Part shown: positions 10,956 through 23,400 of the stretch, piece by piece
Numbering within the stretch: position 1 is the stretch's first letter
Layout: each line of letters opens with the position of its first letter
Source: Adiantum capillus-veneris
Taxonomy: Eukaryota > Streptophyta > Polypodiopsida > Polypodiales > Pteridaceae
NCBI GenBank assembly: GCA_014529385.2
Contig: CM043971.1
Span: 58,353,709-58,417,708 of the forward strand
Length of the DNA: 64,000 nucleotides
Direction of reading: 5' to 3'
Translations under genes and position numbers: made by a program
Notes under the pieces: model-generated
What the model was told of the DNA's origin: nothing
What the model saw: the letters and a program-made list of their open reading frames with translations, nothing else
Databases searched by the model: none

Positions 10956-10976
10956 TCATCCCCAAGATTGGCGCCA
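10956..10976 (-). promoter_or_regulatory. Probable Ty3/gypsy primer-binding site (TGGCGCC type)
   Basis: The minus strand reads TGGCGCCAATCTTGGGGATG, close to the common plant Ty3/gypsy primer site TGGCGCCGTTGCCGGGGA, which pairs with a tRNA ending GGCGCCA. Two bases upstream in minus sense a putative LTR ends TTTACA. This would make 10979 the inner edge of a minus-strand 5' LTR extending to higher coordinates. Confidence 0.55.
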
Positions 10977-10978
10977 AA

Positions 10979-11400
10979 TGTAAATTCGGGGGTTGCCAAT
11001 CCTCACTCTATCTTATTGTAGAGATAGTGAGAACAACATTTATAAATGTCATACCGTAGGATGGAGTCAACACGATTAGTGCATGCAGGTTGTCAATCTC
11101 TTAAAAACAACCCTCAATTCCTATCTACTCAATGCTACAAGAGATTGTCAATTTTTTAAAAACACACTCAACTCTATCTACTCAATGCAACCCTCTACTG
11201 TATGTCAGACAACAAAAACTAGTCTTAACATGTGCAAGCAAACCTTGATGATTCACCAAGAAAATGAAGTCCAGTCATCACCAAACTTGTAGGTCAGGTA
11301 TATAGATCCTAAAAACATGTGATTAGGGTCTCAAATCCATGTTTCAATCACTTTCCAAAAAAAGGCTTATTATCTATAGGGTTATTTTGACCTGCATGTT
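10979..11400 (-). repeat. Putative 5' LTR (minus) of the decayed gypsy element, outer edge unknown
   Basis: The inner edge is set by TG (plus sense) at 10979 next to the TGGCGCC primer site. No second LTR copy was found in the window, so the outer boundary given is only a guess. The 55-bp tandem duplication at 11090-11197 lies inside it. Confidence 0.3.
11090..11197. repeat. Imperfect tandem duplication, 55-bp period
   Basis: A unit beginning TTGTCAATCTCTTAAAAACA (11090) recurs at 11145 as TTGTCAATTTTTTAAAAACA. Both copies end with CTATCTACTCAATGC. Two copies with scattered substitutions. Confidence 0.8.
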
Positions 11401-13018
11401 TTGGCTACAAATGCACTCAATAGCTTAGCAATGTTGTCTTAATACCTCTCCTATGCTTAAAATACAATTTAGATGCTTAATCTTGAGTTATGAATAGATT
11501 AAGAAGAGGTTTAGCTACAACAAACTCATGGAATCATCACAAAAAACTTACAATGTTTCATAGAGCCTTCACATGTGAACATGTTGAAGTAGAGTGTTCA
11601 CCTACGAACACGTTGAAGCAAACAACATGCTTATTATCAAAAAACTTCATAATAATTTTTTACAAAAATTGTCTTTTATATCTTAGCTAGGGTTGTAAAA
11701 ATATCAAACAGACTCAAATCTAGGTAGAAAGGGGTTGGAGATTACATATGGGTAATTACAAGTTGGAAGTTCGTAGCCCCAACTACCAACTTTACAATCT
11801 AGTAAAAATAAACAAAATCAAAACTTTGGGCATGACGGGTTTTTATATAAAAAATTAATAGAGTTACAAATAATGAGCTCAAAATAAGGTTTCTTCGTTT
11901 GTTTGCTGCTAACATCCACTTTTCCTTGTGTTCTAACACGTTTTCCCAATTTTAGAGTTTATGGTCCTTTTGCTCAAAATATGGTCTTTGACCCAATTTT
12001 ATTGACTTTTGCATCTCAATTGGATGGTGTCTTGACCTACTTACCCTTATCCTATTAAATTGAAATGAGCTACTGCACTAAAAATGAACAAGACTAGAAT
12101 TTACAACCAATGGTGGTGGAATGGAACAACACTCTTAAAAAATGAGCAACTTGGCAATTCAAAATGCTTTAAATTAACTTTTAGCTATCACAAGCACTCT
12201 TTGCTATCAAATGAGAGATCTAGCTAGTCCTCGACTCCTAGACTCTATCAAGTGACAAAACTCCATTGAACCACTATTGTGCTAGTGATAATGGAATGGT
12301 TTTTCTAAAATGTAGATGAACACAAGTACCATTACAAAGTCACTCGACCATCATAAAATTGATTTTTTTGTAATAGCCCCAACATTAGTGGTTTTCCATG
12401 ACGAACATCTATAACATACCTATCATGAATCAACAATCAACAATTAGTCAAACATATGGCCAATTTTGAGACCAACTATTCACCTTACGTTTTCTTAGTC
12501 ATATGAGCTTGGAATGCTTCAAAGCTCAAGAAGATGATGGGCTAAAGCTATCAAAACAAACTTGGACCATTAGAACCTAATTCTATAGGTAACACAAATC
12601 ACAATCCTCTAGTATAGGTATATAGGTCATCAAATGATGCATAGAAACAATCTAAGAATTTCTCCAAAGGCTTAGGATAAGTCTCATAACAAAAGACTAT
12701 CATTTAGACTTGAGTACATCCTTAATATAGCAGAATAAGTCTTTTCCATCATTGACTTCATTCTTCATTACCTAATAGCAATTATACCCAAGAGATAAAT
12801 CAAGAGAAGAGAAACATTATGAACTTGATGGAGCTTGATTTGGATTACTAGATTACAAGATATATTGATTACATAATAGATCTACTCACCTCATTGCTTC
12901 AATGTACAAAAGATGTTTCCGTGTCCTACTATTAATCGGCTTTCATACCTAGGGATTTTCAAAAAATGACCTCTAGGATCAATTTCCATGGGCAAATATC
13001 ATTACATCAGAAGCTAAG
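11401..13018. other. No recognisable gene, AT-rich
   Basis: No motif or repeat could be assigned. Short ORFs such as 11490-11690 (plus) have no recognisable composition. It is probably anciently decayed repeat DNA. Confidence 0.45.
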
Positions 13019-13194
13019 GAATCAAAAAATCAACTTGATGATTATCTTAGTAAGGGTTTTATTCGAATCAATTCTTTTCCATGGTCATCGCCATTGCTCT
13101 TGGTGAAGAAGAAGGATTTTTCTATGCATATGTCTATAGACTATCATGGTTTGAATAAAGCTACCATAAAAAACAATGTAGCTCTTCTATTATT
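13019..13194 (+). pseudogene. Ty3/gypsy reverse transcriptase N-terminal fragment
   Basis: An open 58-codon stretch without ATG carries the start of a gypsy RT domain. It reads NQLDDYLSKGFIRINSFPW, then SPLLLVKKKDFSMHMSIDY and HGLNKATIKNN. These match the conserved L-x-x-x-L-x-x-G-x-I-x-x-S-x-S-P, V-K-K-K-D and D-Y-R-x-L-N motifs. The YVDD catalytic box is absent because homology ends near 13200. It differs in sequence from the RT at 17.0 kb and from the minus-strand chromovirus RT. Confidence 0.82.
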
Positions 13195-13731
13195 GGTGTA
13201 TATGTGCATAGGCACATCGAGTATTAGGCCTTAAGCTTAGCCGATAGAAATATCATGAGTGGCATGGACAATGTTGTGACTTTTGTAATGATTTAAGCAC
13301 TCAGGTCATGAGTGGCATGGACAACACTCTGCCTTTTTGTAAAGCATTTGGGTCATGCTTTAGGGTCATATGTTAATACATCATAGAGGTTTAGGGTGTT
13401 ATATGCTAGAATAGTAAGTTTTCAAACCTTGATGCATTAGGGGGAAAAGTTAGTTAACCCTCTAAAAATGTTTTCATTACAACAATGCAGTATGTGCTCT
13501 CTTGGTTGTTTAAGCACTTGCTCTTACTTCTAAGATTGGCTTGTCATAGGGATTTCTCTTGGTTATTTTGAACCTTTGTTCTTACTTCCAAGTGGACAAG
13601 AGATGTAATAGAAAACCTCTTGCTTGTATATGAGATGATACTCTTACCTCTTTCTTGTATGAGATAATACTCTTACCTCCAAGTAGACTCTATCTATAAT
13701 TAAATCATATAGTAGGGTTTGCTTAGCTATT
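13195..13731. other. No recognisable gene
   Basis: This follows the RT scrap and runs to the ATTAT duplication of the next element. The phrase TCTTAC-TTC/CTC-CAAG recurs several times (13525-13690), and a related phrase appears on the far side of the insertion at 24646-24740. The two flanks therefore look like one interrupted repeat. Confidence 0.4.
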
Positions 13732-13736
13732 ATTAT

Positions 13737-14206
13737 AGATGGCTGAGACAGTCTCACTGGGTGGGAACCAGCTCCTGTGAGACGAACAGTGGATCAGTCA
13801 CTAATTACCACGACAGTTATCACAGTAATTCCCAAGGCATATAAATAGGACCCATTACATTGTAATCGGGTTGGCATTTGTCGGCTATACTTTTGCTTAG
13901 CTTTTGATTCATAATCCTTAGTTCCCGAGCTGTTCTTGAGCTCCAACATCTTTATCTGTAATCCTAAATACAGCAGTCCAGTGTACTCCAATCATACATA
14001 CTTTGTACTCATTCTCTCTGAGTCTGAATTTAAATATGAATCTGAACATCATTCTCAGTACTTCAGTCTGTTCCTCATTCTAGTAGATGTATTCCAGTCC
14101 AGTTTCTATTTCCTTTTCCAGTCTACTGCTTGAACTAACACATCACCCGTAGTTGTAAACTTCTAACACTGGAATCAGCTATCTAAAGAGATCAGCTCCA
14201 ATTCCA
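13737..14206 (+). repeat. 5' LTR with TATA box
   Basis: A 470-bp LTR. With the ATTAT duplication as guide it starts AGATGGCTGAGAC and ends CCAATTCCA. If the usual TG start is imposed, it would begin at 13740. TATAAATA at 13840-13847 is the likely core promoter. The other LTR carries the same box at 24271-24278. Confidence 0.9.
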
Positions 14207-14287
14207 TTTTGGTGATCACGATGGCTAGAGTTGTTGCTCGTTGACTAGAAAACTCATCTCCCAGTTTGAAGTTTTTCAGTTGCAGTA
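14207..14287 (+). promoter_or_regulatory. 5' leader, primer site not recognised
   Basis: The LTR end is followed after 3 bases by TGGTGATCACGATGGC. It starts with TGG, as a primer site should, but matches no plant tRNA 3' end I can recall with certainty. The usual TGGCGCC and TGGTATC types are absent. Confidence 0.35.
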
Positions 14288-15701
14288 ATGGCACCCAAAA
14301 CCAGTCGTGGCCGAAAACCATCCTACCATGTTGACCCTATTCTTGAGGAGTCAGAAAGAGACTCTGACCCCAAGCATGAGCTGGTGACTCACACTGAGAC
14401 TCAGGAGGAGCACAGTCAGGCTGATGAGGCACAAGACTCACAGCATTCTAGTCAGTCCAGACGCAGAAGGGCAGAAAGGGAAGCACGCAAGGCTAAAAGT
14501 TCTCGATCCAGGCAGTAGGACGAGGGTGCCAAAGGAAGTAAAGGAAGTTGCCATACTTCCAGTAGACAAGCCAGGGAGGACACAAAAACTGAGACGGAGG
14601 CAAATATTCATTGGGATGTAGATACAGACAATTGTAAGAAAACCCCAAAGAGGTGTCCAGACTCCAAGATGAGACGAGGAAGGCCAACAGTGATCGGCAT
14701 GATTACACATCCTCGTTGAAAATATATTTTCCCATGTTCAAAGCGGGCAAGAAGGATGATCCAGATGTTCACATCCAAGCTTTTGAGCAGTATGCAGAGC
14801 TGAAAAATATTGATGAGGATGACTCGGGTGAATACTTTCCGCAAACGCTGAAGGAGGCAATGAGGAAGTGGTACTACCATTACCCGGCTTGCCAGCTCAG
14901 CTCCTATAATAAACTACTTAAAGCCTTCAGACTGGAATATTCCGACAACAGAGGTGATGAGGATATTCTTTGTGAACTGGATAAGATTAAGCAAAGGAAA
15001 TTGTCAGTCCAAAGCTATGTTTAGAAAATCAAGGAGCTGACAAAGCAGCTGCAGGAACCACCATCGGAAAAGCGACTGCGAGCATGGTTCTTGAATGACT
15101 TTCACAGCAAGAAGCTTAGGGAGCAAGAGGTGCCAGCACCGATGAAGAAATTCAATGATTTGGTGCAGCAAGCCCTGAAGCTGGAACAACAAGCTAAGAA
15201 GGAAAATGGTCATAAGAAGAGAAGGTCCAGTAGTAGCAATCCTTCTACTGATGACTCTGATTCAAGCGGAGTTTCCAGTAGTTCTGAGAGTAGCTCCGAT
15301 GAGAAGACCAAGGATAAGCCTAAAAAGGGGTCTTGGGCTAGAAAGATTGAAGAGATGGCTTGGCAAATTGTTGAGATTAGCCAGACCCAAAAACCGGTGA
15401 AAGAATGGAGACTTGGTGTTCAAAATGTAAATCTAAGGACCATGTTTCCAATGAGTGCCCACAATGTACTTATTGTAAAGCCTATGGCCATTTATGGAAT
15501 AACTGTGGCATTAGGATTCATCATTTCAAAAAGGGCAAAGACTTGTTAGTGGTGGCATTTACCAATGCCAAACCAGTAAGAGTGGAAACTACCAACGCTT
15601 CTCAGGAGGAGAAACCAGGTACCAGTGGTACTGGTCCAGGGCGCGTCAGATACCAAGAAGGTACTGGCCGGGCCGGGGGCGTGGTAATTTCCAGAGCCTA
15701 A
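14288..15701 (+). pseudogene. Gag (capsid core and two CCHC knuckles), frameshifted
   Basis: Gag would package element RNA into particles. An ATG at 14288 opens a charged, Ser-rich N-terminus ending in TAG at 14516. The capsid core is in another frame from 14653, with DVHIQAFEQYAELKN, RKWYYHYPACQL and a C-terminal helix. It has an in-frame TAG at 15022-15024. A coiled-coil-like basic segment (15091-15400) leads to a second frameshift near 15400. Then come two zinc knuckles in tandem, CSKCKSKDHVSNEC and CTYCKAYGHLWNNC (15414-15510), each C-x2-C-x4-H-x4-C. At least two frameshifts and two stops make it non-functional. Confidence 0.85.
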
Positions 15702-15739
15702 GTCTGAATTTCTATACTTATGGAAAGTATGTTAATTTC

Positions 15740-16677
15740 GTGGCTCAATGTCTAGAAACACATGGGACTGCGGCTACTGAGGCGAAGGTACCAGAGCCAG
15801 TTCCAGTACAAGCAGTTACACGAAGCAAAGGAGTAGTGATTGAGGAAATCCCAGAGATTCCAGAAAAACCAGTCACTACTGAAAGCAACAAACGGGCGCA
15901 ACAGAGAGGTATGGAAAGGCCAAGGGTAAAGAAAAGGTGGTTGATAAATGGCAAGAACAGAGAGAACTAGCGGCGAAAATCACAGAGGATTTAGCCAAGA
16001 AGCTGCCAGAGCAGCCAGAAAGTTATGAAGCACAGGTCATCAAAAGATACCAGCCCAATCTTTTGAGACAGATCAATCAAAGCCCAGCATGCCTGAGACC
16101 ATGTTGGCTGCAGTACAAGGGTTGATTGAAGAGTTGGGATCTGATAGAAAAGCTGAAAGCACTAAAATGAAGGAATGGCATTGTGAAGATATTACCAGTT
16201 CTTCAAGCTCCGACAACAACTCTGACCATGAGAAAGAGGAAATTCATGTCAAAATCTGTGACAGAATCCAAAAACTCACTGTGGAGTTGGAAGACATTAG
16301 AAGAACTTTGCCTGAAGCAGTGAAATTCATCAGACAGCGAAGGAAGCCTGAGGCGGAGGCCAGGACAGTTGACTTGGCGGCTGTTAGAGATAACATCATG
16401 GGAGTACATCTTCAGCAGAGGCATCACAAATCTGAAGCCAGCACCTTTCAAAGTGCGTATGGCAGATCATCGAGTAGTGCAAGCTACTGGTATGATCGAA
16501 AATATGCCGATACGAGTGGGCAAGAAAAAGTTTAAGGCTAGTTTTTTAGTTCTCGATGTGCAAGGAGCATATGAAATGCTACTAGGGCGTCCATGGTTGC
16601 AAATGGAACAGGCTGTTCACAACTATGCTAATCAAACTTTGACTCTACAAGGGGCCAGTGGCAGAATCCAGATTTAG
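15740..16677 (+). pseudogene. Gag-pro linker and aspartic protease, frameshifted
   Basis: 15740-16330 encodes a Pro/Glu-rich linker (VTRSKGVVIEEIPEIPEKP) in shifting frames. The protease follows. An active-site-like TVDLAAVRDNIMG at about 16358-16396 corresponds to gypsy D-L-G-A-S-V-N-I-M, but the G is Ala here. A frame change then leads to MADHRVVQATGMIENMPIRV and the C-terminal LLGRPWL motif near 16580. It ends in TAG at 16675. Protease would cut the Gag-Pol polyprotein. The frame break and altered D-x-G make this copy inactive. Confidence 0.78.
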
Positions 16678-16989
16678 ACTAACAACACTAGAAGTTGGAG
16701 AAAGGAGCTGAGACCTAAAGAACTATGCCAGAAGTATAAGATCAAGAAGATTGAAAGGATGTTAGCAGCTCTAAATATTTTTTTCTTAGCAGAAATGGAT
16801 CTTAATGCAGTTCTACTGAACAAGGAGCAGGCTGACAAACAGAAGAAATAGTTTCCAGACCAGTTTACTGAACTCGATTCAGGAGAATGTTTAGTTCAGT
16901 TGATTGGAAGACCGGAAAAATCAATGGAATACAGCACGCCAGATAAGCCAGCACATTCTGGGGAGGACACGGTAAATTAGAACAATGAT

Positions 16990-18553
16990 TTGGAACTCAA
17001 AGGGCCGTCTTGGGATTACGCCGAAGAGTCAACCAAGAGAAAAGGTGGCGGGCCTCACTGGTTACTCCTAGATGACCAAGAGATTGAGGAATGGAATCTA
17101 GGATCTGAAGACAACCCTAGAATGATAAAAAACAAACATCTCAAGCCTACAATGCAGGAGAAAGCACGCAGAATGTTCCAGCATTACAAAGATGTCTTTG
17201 CCTGGGAACACACTGATCTAAAAGGGGTGGATCTAGAGGTCTGCCAGCACAGGATACCACTGAAGCCAGATGCTAGGCCAGTAAGACTGCAGCGGTACCG
17301 AATGAATCCCATTTATGCTAAAAAGGTCAAGGAAGAGATTGGCAACCTTCTCAAAGCTGGGTTCATCACTGAAGTAAGCAGTAGCAATTGGTTGTTTCCT
17401 ATTGTAGTTGTTCCCAAGAAGAATGGGAAGTTGAGAGTATGTGTGGATTATAGGAAACTCAACGCTCAAACCATCAAGGATCCATTTCCATTGCCCTTCA
17501 TAGATATGTTGCTTGATGAGATTGCAGGGTATGAGATGTACAGTTTTATGGATAGATACAGTGGCTACAACCAGTTACAAATTGCTCCTGAGGATCGGGG
17601 GAAGACCACTTTCATTACATAGTGGGGAGCATTTATGTATCTGGTAATGTCATTTGGCCTATGCAATGCACCAGCCACTTCCCAACGATATATGATGGAG
17701 ATATTCAATGAGTTTCTTCATCGGTTTCTCGCCATATTCATGGACGATTTCACTGTATATTCAGCCGAGGAACAACATTTACTATTCCTGGAAATGGTTT
17801 TTAAGCGCTATCAGGAGAAGCGGATTTGTCTAAACCCATTCAAATCTGTTTTCCTAGTCTAGAAATGCCAGCTACTAGGACATGTAGTATCCCGCAATGG
17901 AATAGAAATGGCCAACGACAAGATCGAGTGCATTTAGCAGGCCAAGGCGCCCAGGAATGCATCTGAGTTAAGTTCTTTGTTGGGATATATTAACTTTTAC
18001 AGAAGATTTGTACATAAATTTGCTTCCCAAGATTTACCACTGTATGAGCTCACAAAGAAAACCAGCAAGTTCAATTGGACTGCTGAGTGTGAGGAAAGTT
18101 TCCAAAACTTAAAAAGTGCCATTATCAGTAAACCAGTCCTTCAGCAACCAAATTGGGATGTTATCTTCCATGTACATGTGTGATGCTTCGGGGCTGGCGA
18201 TGGCGGCGATACTAGCCCAGCCAGATGGAAGGACTGACTATCCTGTCTACTTTGCCAGTTGCAGATTCAGCCAGGCTGAACAAGGTTATACAACCACTGA
18301 ACGAGAAGCTCTAGGGATGGTTTTTAGTGCTACGAAATTCAGCCATTATTTGCTAGGAAAATTGTTTCATTTCTATGTGGATCATCAGGCCCTATTATTC
18401 TTGATTAATAAAGTCATTATTCAAGGCATGCTAATACGGTGGATGATGTTCCTTATGGAATTTGAACTTCAAATTTTCCATAAACCTGGCAAGAACCACT
18501 GTGGTGTTGATTTCCTCTTTTGGAGTACGGAGGGGTACTCTAAGTGTCTTTAA
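16990..18553 (+). pseudogene. Reverse transcriptase and RNase H
   Basis: Frame 1 from 16990 holds RT: LLKAGFITEVSSSNW, VVVPKKNGKLRVCVDYRKLN, then FMDDF (the Y/F-x-D-D catalytic box) near 17738-17752, LLGH, and the thumb-region NFYRRFVHKFA. In-frame TAGs lie at 17620, 17860 and 17935. The frame shifts near 18170 into RNase H. That domain shows CDASGLAMAAILAQ (first Asp), TTEREALGMVFSATKFSHYLLG (catalytic Glu) and FYVDHQAL (third Asp), ending at 18553. RT and RNase H copy genomic RNA into cDNA. All key residues survive, so breakage is due to stops and one frameshift. No second RNase H follows. Confidence 0.92.
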
Positions 18554-18555
18554 GA

Positions 18556-20056
18556 GACGAACCAGTGGATGCTGAATTATTTCAGCTGGAAGCGGTAGAA
18601 TCAGTCGATCTTGAATTATATGAAGTATATCAGTTTCTTTCTCAGGGTGGTTTTCCAGATGACTAGAAGCAAAACCATAAAAAGGCTCTGGTTATCAAAA
18701 GCTTAAAGTTTACCATCATTGGGGGCTCACTCTACAGATTAGGTGTCGATGGTATTCTTCGCCGATGTGTGCCTATGGAGGGGAGAATGCAAGTTATCTC
18801 AGAGGCGCATAATGGAGAATCTGGTGGACACTTTTCGACAGATGTTACTTACAAGAAGATTCTGCATGCTGGTTTATGGTGGCAAACATTGATATCCAAT
18901 GTCAGAAGTTTTTGCAAAACTTGTGACATATGTCAAAGAATGGGTAGACCCACAGCTGCAGACATAACTCGCTTAACACCAGTACAACCACTGGGTGTTT
19001 TCATAAAATGGGGTTTCGATTTTATGGGACCTTTCAAGAAGGTTACTCCCAGGAAGAATAGGTATATAGTGATGGCTACCTGCTATGTAACCAAGTGGGT
19101 AGAAGCTAAGGCTCTTCCTGACAACACAGCCAAATCCACTGAAAGATTTTTATTTGAGAATATTGTCTGTCGCTATGGCTGTCCTGTGGAGATTGTGTCA
19201 GACCAAGGGACACACTTCATCAATGACACTATGGAGATCCTTATGGATATGGTTTCAGTCAAGCATCGGAAATCCGCACCTTATTATCCTAGATGCAAGG
19301 ACAGGCCGAAAGCAGTAACAAAACCATTAAGACTATTCTCACCAAGATTATGCAGAAAAAGCCAAACTAGTGGGATTTGAAGCTTCAGACTGCTTTATGG
19401 GCATACAGGACAGCTTATAAGGTCACTACAGGATTAACACCATTCAGAATGGTATATGGCACTGAAGTTGTTGTCCCTATGGAGTTTGTTATTCCAAGTC
19501 TCAGAATGGTTGTAGAATATGGGTTAGATTTTAATTACAATCTTAAGAAGCGACTGGAGGAGCTTGCCCAGCTAGATGAACTGAGACAACGGGCTATGCT
19601 GGAAAAGGAGATTGTTCAGCAAAGAAGAAACACTGGCATGACCAAACGATTAAGGTCCAGGAGTTTCAGAAAGGGGATTTGGTACTCCTATATCAATCCA
19701 AATTGGGTCCTAAGAAGCCGAATCTAAAGATAGCCTGGGCGGGACCATTCGAAGTGGACTGGGTTTTCTCCAATGGTACGGTAAGACTAAAAGACCTATC
19801 TAGATTACTACTGCCAGGGGTGTATAATGGAGCTAACATCAAGCTCTACTATTCAAAAGCCAGAGAGCCTTGCCAGGAACAGGGTACTGAGGATCTAGGC
19901 ACTGAAGACCAAGAAATTCCAGAATCAGCTATCTTGGGACTTTTTCATGTGCAACCAGTTCCAGTTCCAGTTTCAGACCAGTACCAGCACTACCAAGCCA
20001 GGCTTATACCAAGACCAAAAAAGTGGAGAAAAATTTATCAGTTTTTAGGGGACTAA
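18556..20056 (+). pseudogene. Integrase
   Basis: In frame 1 after the RNase H stop, a linker with TAG at 18664 leads to the zinc-binding HHCC domain (EAHNGESGGHF, later CKTCDICQ). The catalytic core follows: WGFDFMGPF (Asp), EIVSDQGTHF (Asp). The Glu, in a GQAESSNKT context at about 19300, is in a shifted frame. After the frameshift near 19290-19380 it reads LWAYRTAYKVTTGLTPF, and after another shift the C-terminal DNA-binding part, LVLLYQSKLGPK and KIAWAGPFEV, ending TAA at 20054-20056. It would insert cDNA. Two frameshifts disable it. There is no chromodomain at the end. Confidence 0.9.
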
Positions 20057-20421
20057 CAGTCATATGGAATATCAGTGGTAATCATTTCAATGACGGGCGA
20101 AATTCTTGTCCAATGCATGTCTGCCACGTCAGTTACGGTGCACAGAAGTCTAGGAACGGTAAGTGGTGGAGCTTTTATGGCACGAACGTGTATAACAGTA
20201 AGGCGAGTAGGCGCTTTTCCTCGCAAATCTCTTGCACGACGCTTACCTTCTGTTGTCCACTCACCATCGCCGAGCTCTGAAGTTTCTTCACTGTAGCCGC
20301 AAACCTCGTCCTTTGAGGAGACCGTGGATTGTCGTCTGACCTTGCCAACCACACCTGATACGGTTTCGAAGAATCAAGTAAGTCATCTTCTTCTTCACCT
20401 GCTTCATCATCTTCACGGTGC
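20057..20421 (+). promoter_or_regulatory. Spacer between integrase and the extra ORF
   Basis: This 365-bp region has no convincing coding frame. It holds a candidate splice donor (CAAGTAAGT at about 20376-20384) and a CT-rich run after it. In elements with 3' ORFs such spacers can carry a promoter or a splice junction for the downstream product. That is speculation here. Confidence 0.3.
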
Positions 20422-23400
20422 ATGGGTAGGAGGGAACTGTCAGAAAAGATGCAGGAGACTATCAATGAAACCCAAGCCCTTATTATTGCTACAAAGGCAA
20501 CTCTTCCACTCATCCCGCATAGCAAAATTCAGCGCTATGTGTTTTCTTAGCAAGCTAAGGCTCTACTCCAACTGTGGGACTTGCATGTGGTTTTGCAAGC
20601 CACGAGGATTGAGTTTGACACACCCATCATAAGGCAAGTCTTGGACTCTTTTAATGCTGAAGATGGCAGTGCTGTGATCTATGGCCAAAAGGTGCTGTCA
20701 CACAAGAAAGTATTGCTTTTGCATTCCGTATGCCAAACGGGCCCAAGCCATCTATGGCAACTGCAAAATAGATCAGTGCATCTCTGAAGGAGGATGATGC
20801 TGCTAAGAGGAAAAGGAAAGCCAGTGCGCAAGGGATTCCAGTTTGCAGGACTGGAAGCTCCCGCTACCTACCGATTTGTGGTTGAAGCTGTGAGCCTGAA
20901 GAATAACCCGACATATGTGTCAGAGAAACTTTTTGCTATGCTTTTAGCAAAATGACTGGATTCCAAAGTCTCTATCAACCTCTGCCAGATATTGTCACAT
21001 AATGTGCTTCAGCATCTGTATTGGGCAACTGCTCTAGACACCCATGATCAAGTGAGAATGGCTTGGATCGATAAGCCGTTTCCACTATCCAGAAATATAG
21101 ATTTGTTATCGGATGAAGAAGAGCCAGAAAGTCAGTCAACCCCCACTGGATAGAAAAGGAAGGCTAAACAAGATGAAGCTGGCAGTTCAAAGAAGCCGAG
21201 GATGACACTGACTAAAAGTACTACCCTCCTGAAGCAGTTGGAAAGTCAAATCAAAACAGTGTCTACTGAAAGGATTCCAGTTAACCAGACTGAACAACAT
21301 ACTGACCAGACCACTGGTGGAATCAACCAGTCAGCATGTCAGATTTCAGTAACCACCAATACTAGACAAGATCAGTCCGAAAGGGCCAGTCCTGAGCAAT
21401 CAACAGACCAGATTGATAAGGGCAAAGGCCCAGCCTCTCCAAATCCACTTGGGCGAGTATCCATCCCATACAATGAAGAAGCCCTACACTTGACAAAGAA
21501 AGACGGGTTACAACAACTGCAGACTCATCCGCTCAAGGGACGTCTCCTATTGGAGAAATCTGATTATGTTGCATTACCTTATCTGACTCCTGTCATAGTC
21601 TATGAGCCAAGTAATTCTGACCTAGTAGCAGTTAATGATGGTTGTTCAGTACTCATTGAGTCATCATGGAATACTATTGTCAATTGCATGGGACAAATGC
21701 TCGATGTTGCAGGGTCAGAAGATGGACTAATTAAGGTAAAGATTGAATTAAGGGAAGCTGAGGAGCAGATTGAAAAGATGGAGCAAGGGAGAGTAGCCCA
21801 GAACCTGCATCACACTATCCTTTAGGCTCACTCAGATAGGACTATTCAGTAGTTACAAAGTAAGCTAGCCAAGGTAGAGTCTGAGATGCAGACCATACGG
21901 AAAGAAAAGATAGAAGTTGAACGAGCTGCTGATCGGTTCGAAACCATGCTGAGAATGAAGCAGGTTGAGTTCAACTCTTTACTGATCCGCCACAATGCTC
22001 TGAAGGCCACATTAACAGAAAGATATATCTACAATAATCTGGCCGAGATCTTGAATCCAGCGGGCAATGCTGTTTTCATCATGGATAACTTGAAGTCTCT
22101 TATGGAGACAATGCAGAGTGATTTGCAGGATAAAGTTACTGAATATAACAGTGCTCTGACAAATCAAGCTATCCTTGATTACATTGAACAACAGAGTACC
22201 ATTGAAGAAGATGAGGATAAGGAGGAACAAGAAGCAGAGAAGGAGGATGAACTACACGAAGGGCATAATGATGATGATGATGATGTCTCTCCTCCATCTC
22301 CACCTCTAGAACCTGGTACTGGTGGTACAGGGCCAACTGGAGGAAATCAGTCATAGGCAGACCAGCATGAAGGGCAGCGGTCGAGTAATCCGCTAGGAGA
22401 GCAACAACCCAGCAACACTGGGAATCCACCGGCACACCAGTCACAACACAGCAGGGATGCTAAAGGGAAAGTCAAAGCTATGACTGAGGGACCAGCAGGT
22501 GATGAGCAACATTCATTACAGCTCATCATGCTGAACAAGAGATTGAGACATCAGTAGGCTCCTATAACCAGGCGGTATTTGAAGGATGATGATCTTATCT
22601 CTGATCTAGAGCGCTTTCAGCAACTGTATGCCGGCACCAGGGAAATGGTTGAGCATTGGAAATCAGCTGCTTTCCATGATCAAGAGGCCTGCCAATTACT
22701 TGCACATCCCAGTACAATACAGCTGTTAGAAAGGGTGCCTGAATGGATACTAATTGTTGAAGAGAGAGTAACCAATCCACATTGGCAACGGCAGTCTACT
22801 GCAGATTGTCACTCTCTGGCCATGGAATTAGAGCTTTTGTTGGGGAACAAGTCGACATATAAATGCATGAAGGATGTCAGGAATCAATTGAAAGAGGTCT
22901 TAGTGCAAATGCAGATTGCTAGGGGAGTTCTGGATCAAAGGGTGTGGACCATTCTTGAAGACCAGACTGCCACCAGCAAGGGACCTCAAACTCGAATATC
23001 AGTGGGAGAACAGGCAACTGCTCTCCGGCGACCGTTTCAACTCGTTAAAGTAACTAGAAAGATGATGCAGCAAGAGAACCAGGCTGTCCTTCACTTCTTG
23101 GAATTTGTGCATGATTCCCCAGTTCTCTTGTATGCTTTACCAGCAAGAGAGGGAGAATTGCCAAGATTTTTTCCAGCACTTTACCCTCAACATCTAGAAC
23201 CAGTCAATCGTCTCACATATTTCAAGATTACTGATGATCTTCAAGATTGGTATGAGCGATCGACTATGGAATGGAAAACTTGGCAAACACTATTCAACGA
23301 CGCTCTCCAACTGCATGATCTCCAGGAGCTGAGAGATGAGGTGAAGAGAATCAAAATGTGTATGGGCCAGTGGAAAATTCATATCAGAGGCCTCACTAAG

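Noticed and set aside
14207-14240. Standard primer-binding site for the 13.7-kb gypsy element
   Set aside because: TGGTGATCACGATGG begins with TGG but does not match the common TGGCGCC or TGGTATC types, so no tRNA is named.
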